Positions 56,501 to 64,000 of a stretch of 64,000 nt of DNA are shown one piece after another (positions within the stretch are counted from its first letter, which is position 1; every line of letters starts with the position of its first letter). A model generated the notes under the pieces. The model searched no databases and was not told the DNA's origin. It saw nothing but the letters and a program-made list of their open reading frames with translations. Source of the DNA: Ophioceras dolichostomum (lineage: Eukaryota; Ascomycota; Sordariomycetes; Magnaporthales; Ophioceraceae); NCBI GenBank assembly GCA_003049485.1, contig PYST01000167.1, forward strand, positions 18,892-82,891. Direction: 5' to 3'. Position numbers and translations under genes: made by a program.

Positions 56501-59030
56501 GGTGAAGTGGGCGCCCCCGCAGACTCTCGGGAAAACCTACCGTGTGGAGTCCAAGGATGACGCAGTTTCCCGGAGCCAGATGATAGTGCAGTGGGCGGAA
56601 GATGGCGGCGTCCTTGTCATCGGCTACGACCTCTTCAAGAAGCTGAATGATGAGGATGGCGAGTTGATGCGGGATAGGGCCCATATTGTGGTCGGGGATG
56701 AAGCGCACGTAATGAAGAACCAGAAATCGCTGGTCTCCCAGGCGACGTCGAACTTCCGGACCAAGGCACGGATTGCAATGACGGGCTCGCCCCTGGCGAA
56801 CTCCGTGCTTGACTACTACAGCGCGATCAACTGGGTTGCCCCGAACTACTTGGGGCCGCGCGAGGAGTTCGAACAGCTCTACGCCAACCCTATCCAAGAG
56901 GGCCTCTTCATCGACAGCTCGGAAGCGGGCAAACGCCGCTCGCACAAGCTGCTCAAGGCCCTGGACAGAATTGTATCGCCAAAGACCCACCGCATGACGA
57001 TACAGGCGCTCAAGGACCAGCTCCCACCAAAGAAAGAGTTCGTCCTTTTCGTGGCCCCGACCAAGCTCCAGGAACAGCTCTACCAGGGATTTTTGAGCCT
57101 GTCGTCTCGATCTGAAGGACGCAGCGTCATGGCCGACATATTCAGTCGCGTACACACTCTCAGCCTCCTCCTTTCGCACCCGGACGCCCTCCGCACCCAC
57201 CTGAAGCAGATGCGGGAAGCACACCAGAAAGGCGGAACCGTTGAACTGATAGACGGCGAGTCGGCCTCCGATGCCAAGCAGCCCAAATCCAGCCTACTGC
57301 CTCCCCAAGTCGTCGAAGATCTCATCAAGATGGTAAACACTGCAGGCGAGCCCAGGAATCGGCTCGATCCCCAAGATACGAGCCAATCGACCAAAATCGT
57401 GATCTTGCTCGGCATCCTGGAGGAGGCCAAGAAGGCGGGTGACAAAGTTCTCATCTTCAGCCACAGGAAGCTCACAATCAGCTATCTAGCCAACCTCTTT
57501 GGCTCGATGAACAAGTCTTACTGTGTTCTCGACGGCCAGACGCAGACGGAGAAGAGGCATGGGATGATCAACGAGTTCAACAAGGACAAGACCGAGGTGT
57601 TCCTGATTGCTACCAGGGCCGGCGGCATCGGCTTGAACATCCAAGGTGCCAATCGCGTCGTGATCATGGACTTTGAGTTCACGCCGTTGCACGAGGCTCA
57701 GGCGATCGGCCGGGCTTACCGCATCGGTCAGCAGCGACCCGTCTTTGTCTACTGGCTGGTCGTGGTTGGCACTTACCAGACGAAGCTGTTGGACCTCAAC
57801 GTGTTCAAGAGCCAGCTCGCGTACCGAGTTGTCGACAAGATGAACGTCAGATCGTCCACATCCCGGTATAAAGGCTTGTTCCAGCCGCCGGAGCCGGTGG
57901 CTCAGGAGGATCTGAGCCATGCTCGCGGCAAGGATGCGGTGCTCGACGCGGTGCTTTCGTCGCAAACAGAGGGCCAAATCCGCAAGATTGTCATGGGGGA
58001 CGCGTTCGAGGAGGAGGAGCCCGAACTGAAGCTTTCTGAGGAGGACCTGAAGGAGGCAGACGGTCTCGTTGCCAAGAACCGGCTTCTGCACACCAATCCA
58101 GACGAGTACAACCGTCTGTACGGCTCCTCCAATCTGAGCCTGGGGCCCGGCGTTCCCACCCACTGGCGGACTTCGATGACTAGTGGTGCCGTGAGTGTCG
58201 CCCAGGCCGGCGGGAGCGCTGGCCTGGGCCATGGGATTCATTACCCGGGCATTGTCGGAAATGGCACCATCAGCACTGGCACGCTAACCCCGGTCATTGC
58301 CCTGAGCAATGCGCAAGCCACTGTTGTACCGAAGGCTCCTCTTGTTGTCCATCCCCCAGTGCGACCTTCAACTGAACTGAACGGGCTTGCTGGCGCTGCA
58401 CCTGGTCCGCCCCTTCCCCCATTGCGTATTCACGCAAGCACTGCAGCCGGAGTCGGCGTGGTGCCTCCTCGGAATCTGCTGAACATCAACAGCACGCAGC
58501 CTGGCTTCGCTTACTCACCAAGTGGGCACTATGTACCCAACCCCCCGAGCCTGCTTGGCTTCCCTGTAGCGCCTGGCATCCCCATCCGAGGCGTCAACAC
58601 CGATTTCCGCGCCGAACCTGACCCTGCCCCGCCCACGGCCGCGGATGCCAACGCTCATCCCTCAGTGTGTACTGCAGAGAAGGTCATGGCAATATTCAGA
58701 CAATCAGCTATTGGGAGCTCACTAGTGGACGGACAGCACGAATCCGACCTTCACCGGATCTCAGCGGATATCTCGTCGGCGCTTCTGAATAGCAAGGTGC
58801 AGGGGATGCCGGCCAGAGCGCGGGTCCAGAAGTTGGGCAAGGCCATTGCCGACAACGCTGTCGACTTGCATGCCCTCATGACTGGCAAACTGAAGGTGGG
58901 CGAGGAGGTGATGAAGGCCGAGTACGGCCCCAACGGCTCCTCAAATGCCGCTGAGGCAGGCCAGCCTGGCGACTTGCCGCAGCCACAGCCGCAGCCGCAG
59001 CCCCCGCCCACGCAAGATCCTAGTGTATGA
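53565..59030 (+). CDS. SNF2-family chromatin remodelling ATPase, ATRX/ARIP4-like
   Basis: One long exon of 1821 residues. Residues 1-95 form a compact N-terminal domain (WDWDTARVIQELCSEQRSW, then LDLDGQSLLWF and LFENLGIKKIPHKIFLGDAI) that looks like a SAM-type fold. A disordered acidic region follows. The helicase core begins near residue 885 with PYIKDHQIQGVRFMWNQVV, has the P-loop SMGLGKTMQ at about 925, the DEAH box DEAHVMKN at about 1045, and motifs V/VI RAGGIGLNIQGANRV and QAIGRAYRIGQQRPVFVYWL at about 1360-1390. The DEAH rather than DEGH box, long spacing and RIGQQ-VYWL end fit the Rad54/ATRX/ARIP4 branch. It should move nucleosomes or assist H3 variant deposition or recombination. No PHD or ADD finger is visible. 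The 3' end may be spliced onward (see 59025-59734). Confidence 0.9.
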   Translation: MADDPWDWDTARVIQELCSEQRSWKTRVLPHKRPDPQELGAKITELDLDGQSLLWFPYTSSMEVLFENLGIKKIPHKIFLGDAIKALQDRSAGFQLATEASPEPTQDVAMSGTPDVPTPVSAPTPVDPALVDSALALPAPADPTPTDNAPASPTRAVEEEHPPKKRRLAPTLISDVPVHAQPVVFETMADTVTVVPATAHVKLAASKPSGIVRYYGDELHDFDSRASDDDTSGGEFSFSAGRSDQVAPGYRIWLGRRMTRHLRPFHQRNRPRLTKLAAVKALETDDEFDEVISLSGDYDEEDDYDDETRAEIDKELEERRLLEEQQAKAAEAKAFTQEDRKRVVESVISELEEEWRQSKLPKLEATANKVWNSARRNKNRTAEIESARRTADHLDSRLNDWCKRIWEDPTQTESDIRGLGAALECTVFDKASSQWKIGLLASPLEPKKLQPSSTRLQRPKPPKVRKVVENDSDVDVLTSDSEDDGLASFVVNDEEDAELAPGQAAHLLASTDANGYSSENGSAVRQPDVDDANNTMAMDLDGTVMTPDGPEAHAKDSHGDRMAVNDPGVKAEPELEEAPDNGLEPPTTPARPTGMTPDVIDLTGIEDSPALIGGSALIAHTAPETPTRATSSVVGFPKSSPKAIASMGGEYWRDHERPKELVITFFYELNYALRQAILDAVEEMNPDELWELAVLPCCVGPDGDGVVSGCVINVRAAIALSRLFDVYNLLKLKVARCIGAHLKSKLVKRIKARRGKFEGYCIFMRSLRGYFPKMEVSSAEATTPAQNAASQASQPSQVDVEPDPPAAQDSADDSDGLVILSAKKKRRKRDEQAKNLRKTDRLRLEELEERRAKLHQQLALSGAVSGVTRLIINEAKEESQGFIYVTERIAPYIKDHQIQGVRFMWNQVVNDSKTTQGCLLAHSMGLGKTMQVICLLVAIAEASKSEYVTVSSQIPEELRESKTLVLCPAGLVRNWCDELVKWAPPQTLGKTYRVESKDDAVSRSQMIVQWAEDGGVLVIGYDLFKKLNDEDGELMRDRAHIVVGDEAHVMKNQKSLVSQATSNFRTKARIAMTGSPLANSVLDYYSAINWVAPNYLGPREEFEQLYANPIQEGLFIDSSEAGKRRSHKLLKALDRIVSPKTHRMTIQALKDQLPPKKEFVLFVAPTKLQEQLYQGFLSLSSRSEGRSVMADIFSRVHTLSLLLSHPDALRTHLKQMREAHQKGGTVELIDGESASDAKQPKSSLLPPQVVEDLIKMVNTAGEPRNRLDPQDTSQSTKIVILLGILEEAKKAGDKVLIFSHRKLTISYLANLFGSMNKSYCVLDGQTQTEKRHGMINEFNKDKTEVFLIATRAGGIGLNIQGANRVVIMDFEFTPLHEAQAIGRAYRIGQQRPVFVYWLVVVGTYQTKLLDLNVFKSQLAYRVVDKMNVRSSTSRYKGLFQPPEPVAQEDLSHARGKDAVLDAVLSSQTEGQIRKIVMGDAFEEEEPELKLSEEDLKEADGLVAKNRLLHTNPDEYNRLYGSSNLSLGPGVPTHWRTSMTSGAVSVAQAGGSAGLGHGIHYPGIVGNGTISTGTLTPVIALSNAQATVVPKAPLVVHPPVRPSTELNGLAGAAPGPPLPPLRIHASTAAGVGVVPPRNLLNINSTQPGFAYSPSGHYVPNPPSLLGFPVAPGIPIRGVNTDFRAEPDPAPPTAADANAHPSVCTAEKVMAIFRQSAIGSSLVDGQHESDLHRISADISSALLNSKVQGMPARARVQKLGKAIADNAVDLHALMTGKLKVGEEVMKAEYGPNGSSNAAEAGQPGDLPQPQPQPQPPPTQDPSV

Positions 59031-59734
59031 GTTGCCACCGTCTCCTATTACTTTGCGACATCGTGAGATTGCGACGCTGCAACATTCGCACGGCGTTCTC
59101 TTCTTCCATCCCTGCTTTTTTCCCGGCACGCCGCTAGGGACTACACCCCACCCCCTTGCTCTTCTCCAGGAAAGACACGCAAATCAAGAAGCATATACCC
59201 GAAGACTGACAAAGACTCCTCACTCTCTACACACAGCACCGCACGATGAACATGATCCCGCACAAGCCAACGCAGACCCCGTCCTCGACGAACCACACCC
59301 CGCTAGCAGCCAATCTTCCCAGTCAGGTGGGAGGAGCAGCACCAAACCCCCAGCCTCCGGGAGCGGACGGTAGGGCGAAGAAAGAGAGGAAGAGGGAAAA
59401 ACGGAGGGAGAAGAGGCAGAGGGCTCAAAATGTCAAGCGGGAACGCTTGCCGTCTTGGGCGTATGAGGCGGTTCGACAGGGCGATGGGAGCGGGAGCGTG
59501 ACCCCGAGTCCCCGGATGGGGTATTCGGTCGCGTTGGGACAACCCGACCACCACCAACAAGAACAACCTTTACAACAACAACAACAACAACCTGTACAAC
59601 AGCAACCCCCTAGACCGCTCGTGCAGCCGGTGCAACGTGCACCTTCTCGAGAGCAACTACCTAATACACCGTCTCGAGAGCAGCAACTTGTCGTCCCTGG
59701 CGCGTCTCTAGACTCACCTTGGATCCTCGACTAG
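59025..59734 (+). other. Probable additional 3' intron and exon of the SNF2 gene, or a small separate gene
   Basis: A GTATGA donor at 59025 overlaps the apparent SNF2 stop codon. The acceptor ACACAG ends at 59236, preceded about 30 bases upstream by a CTGAC branch motif and a pyrimidine-rich stretch. Splicing these keeps the reading frame and joins the SNF2 protein to the open frame 59237-59734, extending it from 1821 to about 1985 residues. The extra part has a strongly basic helix (KKERKREKRREKRQRAQ), then LPSWAYEAVRQGDGS, a Gln-rich run and the ending LDSPWILD. Alternatively, an ATG at 59246 encodes a separate 162-residue basic protein with an unusually short 5' gap. I favour the exon reading. 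Confidence 0.5.
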
Positions 59735-61763
59735 TTTGACTGCTTGAGGGCTCTTTTCTCTCCTTTCTTATTTCACTTTTCCCCCTTGGCTTACCGTTTG
59801 CTTTTTTATCTTTCTCTCAACGCCTACCTGCGCTCTAGGTATTTCAGCCTACCTAACCTTTCACCCCTTTCTTCCTCTCGTCTTGTTTATTCTCCATCTC
59901 TTCGTCCGGAAGTTTTGCTTTTCTCTGGGGTTTGATACCAAGGGGGNGGGGGGGACCTCACAGGCGGGCGTTTGCGGAGTCATCATTCATCGTCCACACA
60001 TCGGCCACTTTCTGATGATACCCTCAAGCGTGGCCTAATAAATCACTATAGCTGATTGCTTGCACTTGCGTTCATCGTTCTTCTTCACTTCGTTTTGATT
60101 TCTCTCTTACTTTCTACGTTGTTGTTTTCTCTCTTGCTTTCTCTCCTATTTTTTAACAAAAACGTCGTTGGTTTTCGCTGTTTGGCATCGAGGTTGGTTA
60201 ATGCGGGACTGTAGAGATGGGTCGTTCCCGGGCTTTGGGGGCGGGTCCTTTGAGGTTTTGATTCCGGGATCGGTGGCGAGGGTCGGGATGGGGAGTCAGT
60301 CACAGGGACATTTGGAGCTCATGGGAGTTGGAGTTAGACGAAAGCTAACACTTGCTGTACTTGACAAAATCCGTAGAGAGGATGCCTCGCTAAGGCACAC
60401 AAGCTCGAGGGTATTGCTCCTCTCCTCCTTGCGCTGATACTGCAACTGGACGCGGCTTCTTCCACCGCCTTCTTCATACTCCGTAGGACAACGAAGGAGC
60501 TGTGTGGTACATCTTCCGGTCCGGCACTGGCATTCAAAGGTGGTGCGGTGTGGGTACGGAATGACCCATCTCCCCTAGTTCCCCCGTGCCTTCTGCAATG
60601 ATGAGGCCATGCTTGACTCAGGTTGTACGGACAGTACTGTGGGCTTCGGTGACGAAGGAAATCCGTTGTAGGGATTACATATGAGCAAGCCTGGCTTGTT
60701 AGGACTGCCTTTTCATGTCCCGTTTGGGTTTTACAGCGACCCGACGCCTGAGGGATTTTGAGAGAGAGATCTACCTAGCCAAGTCGGGTTTCTCAGGGAC
60801 CAAGGCCCTTCAGTACGTGTGATATCGGAGTTATTTCGGCAACGGCACAAACATGGGGAGCTGTAGGGAGGGCGAAAGATAGTGCCCGAGTCACCGTGAC
60901 CTCAGGGTCAAACACCGAATAGGCGGTATGGAATTATAGGGAGGGAGGAGAGACGGGAGGTATGGGTGCAAGACGGACCCCAAGAGAAAAGATGCCAGCC
61001 AACCCGACCGGATCCAACGAACCCAGTGCTACAACGTACAGGCACCAACGGCATGTCCACGCACACTTGACGGCTCGCACCTGTGTGCGAGCCGGCCAGG
61101 TGCTTCCGGTTCGAGGGGACGCAGCCAATCATGAAGGACGTAAATCTAAGATCCAGATTCGATTTGGTGGGGTTGTGGTGCAGAAACGCACGGCAAAAGC
61201 TGGAGTGTGCTAGAGGGTCCCCAAAAACTGGGTCCGTCCGGTTTGTGTGTGTCTCATTGAGAATGTGCTCCCCCGTCCGTGGCATCGGAGTCAGGCTCAC
61301 TTGTATTTTTATTTTTATTATTATTTTCGTCCGGTTTCCTTTTTCTTTTTTTTCTTCTGTCAAAGTTTGTCTGGAAGAGCAAGAGTTCCGCTGAAGTTCC
61401 AAGCATCCTTTTTGCGTGTATTGGCAGTCAATTGATCTGTCTGTCAGTTCTTCTCCGCCACATTGGTGCGTACCGAAGACTCCGATCACGCGGGGTTCGG
61501 TACTGTTTTTTTTTTTGGGTGTGCAGGTAAGCGAATAAGGACTACCGCACCTATAGTGCCAGTGGTGGCGAATGTGCGAAATAACTACTTCGAAATCTTG
61601 ACCAAACAACTAACGAAGCAGAGAAAGGCGAAACTCATAGGAGAAGTGTATCACAGTTCCATCGCACGACCGGCTAGACCATCGAGGAGGAAAGAGGGAA
61701 CAGAGAGGAAATTTTTGGATAGTAACAGCAACAGCAACAACATCGACCACCGCACCAGCCGCC
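59735..61763. other. Intergenic region upstream of 5-aminolevulinate synthase
   Basis: This 2-kb interval contains T-rich pyrimidine tracts (59750-59920, 60090-60150, 61305-61365), likely 3' UTR and promoter parts. No ORF with coding character was recognised. The 5' leader of the downstream gene ends in a CAACAACAT-rich stretch. Confidence 0.5.
59947..59947. other. Ambiguous base inside a G run
   Basis: The only N in the window sits in a run of G residues (59942-59954), marking an unresolved homopolymer in the consensus. Confidence 0.95.
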
Positions 61764-63836
61764 ATGGACTCCGTTCTCCGACAGTCCAAGGCCTTGTGCC
61801 CCTTCCTCAAGAAGGCGTCGCCGGCCACGCTCCGTGCGCTCTCGACGGCGTCGACGGCCTCGGCGGTTTCTGCCCCGGCCCGCCCGCACGTCTCGCCTTG
61901 CGGCGGCACCATCTCCAAGCTCCAGCTGCTGGCTCACCGCTGCCCCGTCATGGGAAAAGCCATGGCCGTCCAGATGGCAAAGGCCGGAGGGGCTTTTCCG
62001 GTCCCCAGCGCCGGGGTGGCCAAGCTGCACACTTCTCGCAGCAAGGATGCCCGCGCTGTTGAAAGCCCCATCGTGACGCCCCGTGAGAAGGGTACGCTGT
62101 TCTTCCCCATACCTTTCTCAAGGCACCTTTGACGGACATGTGAACTAGTGGGGGAACTAGTGATGATGACAGGGGGAAGCAGACTTACTGACCAAATCAC
62201 GGTACCAGTTCACTTCCCGCCGAACCTCCCCATCGGCCGCCACCAACCCTCGTCCAAGATCGGCGCCAACGCCGCAGCACAGGGCGCAGCGCCGACTGCA
62301 GTCTCTGCCGGCAAGCAGGGACACCATCACCAGCACCAGCACCAGCACAAGTTCTCCTACGAGGCGTTCTACGATGCGGAGCTTCAGAAGAAGCACAAGG
62401 ACAAGTCCTACCGGTACTTCAACAACATCAACCGGCTGGCCAAGGAGTTCCCCCGCGCCCACATGGCCAGCAAGGAAGAGCGCGTGACGGTCTGGTGCGC
62501 GAACGACTACCTGGGCATGGGCCGCAACCCCAACGTGCTCCGTAGGATGCACGAGACGCTGGACGAGTACGGGGCGGGAGCGGGCGGCACGCGCAACATC
62601 TCGGGCCACAACCGGCACGCGGTCGAGCTGGAGGCCACGGTCGCGAAGCTGCACGCGAAGGAGGCCGCGCTCGTCTTCTCGTCGTGCTACGTGGCCAATG
62701 ACGCCACGCTGGCCACGCTGGGCTCCAAGATGCCCGACTGCGTCATCCTCTCGGACAGCCTGAACCACGCGTCCATGATCCAGGGCATCCGCCACTCGGG
62801 CACGCGCAAGATCGTGTTCAAGCACAACGATGTGGCCGACCTCGAGGCCAAGCTCGCGTCCCTCCCGCTGCACGTGCCCAAGATCATCGCCTTCGAGTCC
62901 GTCTACAGCATGTGCGGCTCCGTGGGACCGATCGCCGAGATCTGCGACCTGGCCGACAAGTACGGCGCCATCACTTTTCTGGACGAGGTCCACGCCGTGG
63001 GCATGTACGGCCCGCACGGCGCGGGGGTGGCCGAGCACCTCGACTTCGAGGCCCACCTCCAGGGGCGGCCGCAGGGCACGCTCATGGACCGAATCGACAT
63101 CATCACCGGCACGCTGGGCAAGGCCTACGGCTGCGTGGGCGGCTACATCGCCGGATCCGCAAAGCTCGTCGACATGATCCGCTCCCTGGCCCCCGGGTTC
63201 ATCTTCACGACCTCCCTCCCACCCGCCACCATGGCGGGCGCGACGGCCGCGATCGAGTACCAGATGTCGCACGCGGGGGACCGCCGGCTTCAGCAGCTGC
63301 ACACGCGCGCAGTCAAAGAAGCGCTCGCGGCGCGGGACATACCTGTCATACCGAACCCGAGCCACATCGTGCCGATCCTGGTCGGCAGCGCCGAGCTGGC
63401 CAAGGAGGCCTCGGACATGCTGCTGCGCGACCACGCCATATACGTGCAGAGCATCAACTACCCGACCGTGCCCGTGGGGCAGGAGCGGCTGCGCGTCACG
63501 CCGACGCCGGGGCACCTGCGAGAGCTGCGCGGCGAGTTGGTAGGCGCGCTCGATGAGATCTGGACGAAGCTGGGGATCAGGCGGACGTCGGATTGGGCGG
63601 CCGAGGGGGGGTTCATCGGCGTCGGCGAGTCCTCTTCTGGAGCGGCGGGAGAGGTTGTTGAGCCGCTCTGGACGGATAAGCAGCTTGGGATTGAGCAGGC
63701 CGCGAGTGAGATCCTGGCGGCTGGAGGAGGCGGCGGCGGCGCGGCGAGGGCTGGTAGTGTTACTGAGTCGTTGCTTGAGCGAGAGGCTGCTGCGGGACGT
63801 CATCGTCATCAAGCCGTCGTCGGCGCTGCTGCTTGA
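61764..63836 (+). CDS. HEM1: 5-aminolevulinate synthase, mitochondrial (heme biosynthesis)
   Basis: Two exons: 61764-62091 and 62209-63836, giving 651 residues. The 117-bp intron has a GTACGC donor, a CTGAC branch motif and a CCAG acceptor in phase 1. The presequence carries two heme-regulatory CP motifs, C12-P13 in KALCPFLKK and C60-P61 in AHRCPVMGKA. The core includes FSYEAFYDAELQKKHKDKSY, VWCANDYLGMGRNP, GAGAGGTRNISGHNRHAVEL, SVYSMCGSVGPI, the cofactor aspartate region FLDEVHAVGMYG, and the PLP lysine in GTLGKAYGCVGGY (Lys414). The enzyme condenses glycine and succinyl-CoA to 5-aminolevulinate in the mitochondrial matrix, the first committed step of heme synthesis. The C-terminal 60 residues are Gly/Ala-rich and unconserved. 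A His-rich GHHHQHQHQHK linker follows the presequence. Confidence 0.97.
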
Positions 63837-64000
63837 GTTGTGAGGGTGGGTGTGAGGGGAGAGAGAAAGAGAAAGGACGGCATCTGGTTCTCCGTCCCTC
63901 TTTTTCTCGAAATCAAAAACAAAGGGAAAAAAAAATCTAGATTTGCGATGTATTTGCGGTGGTGAAGGACGCAATGTTGTGCGGAAATTTAAGAGGGGGG
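63837..64000. other. 3' flank of HEM1
   Basis: Short 3' flanking sequence reaching the window edge, with an A-rich stretch at 63915-63938. No gene is seen. Confidence 0.5.

Noticed and set aside
62157..63974. 605-codon antisense ORF opposite HEM1
   Set aside because: It mirrors a high-GC3 coding exon of a clear 5-aminolevulinate synthase, and its composition (Arg/Val/Asp-rich, no domain) is typical of a shadow frame.

Overview
The window is nuclear DNA from a filamentous ascomycete, most likely a Sordariomycete. The evidence is the gene set (centromeric histone H3, Mis12/Mtw1, a STE3-type pheromone receptor with a long tail, fungal-type glutathione synthetase and 5-aminolevulinate synthase), short introns of about 65-180 bp with GTRNGT-type donors, CTRAC branch sites and CAG/TAG acceptors, GC-rich coding sequence, and scattered TACCTAGGTA-like intergenic motifs. 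The genus cannot be fixed from the sequence alone. I rebuilt exon structures by hand from reading frames, splice signals and family knowledge.

Layout. Left part (1-27.2 kb) is gene-dense: a 5'-truncated V-ATPase assembly factor (VMA22/CCDC115-like), an ACP6-like histidine acid phosphatase (-), a mitochondrial PPR protein (+), the kinetochore protein Mis12/Mtw1 (-), an unnamed proline-rich protein (+), TCTP (-), a decayed gene with two frameshifts (-), acireductone dioxygenase (+), a GFA/CENP-V-fold zinc protein (-), a Der1-like derlin (-), CENP-A (+) and a CRIB-domain protein (-).

Middle part (27.2-45.5 kb) is an 18-kb stretch with no convincing gene. It holds microsatellites, 11-bp minisatellites, a G-rich block, a G22 run and one uninterrupted run of 792 A residues. 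A 16-nt block resembling a cloning-vector polylinker lies 79 bp before the A run, so part of this interval may be an assembly or library artefact.

Right part (45.5-64 kb) is gene-dense again: STE3/PRE-1 receptor (-), mitochondrial single-strand DNA-binding protein (+), glutathione synthetase (-), a large ATRX/ARIP4-like SNF2 ATPase (+) that probably gains a further 3' exon, and 5-aminolevulinate synthase (+) with two heme-regulatory CP motifs.

The genes are mostly housekeeping and do not form a biosynthetic or defence cluster. The one functional theme is chromosome biology: CENP-A and Mis12 lie 11 kb apart, and an ATRX-like remodeller lies 32 kb further on. I found no CRISPR array, rRNA, convincing tRNA or intact transposon. 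I did not find a convincing new biological system. The most distinctive objects are a 253-bp foldback element with 40-bp arms, the broken gene at 14.1-15.4 kb, the probable SNF2 terminal exon and the A792 tract.
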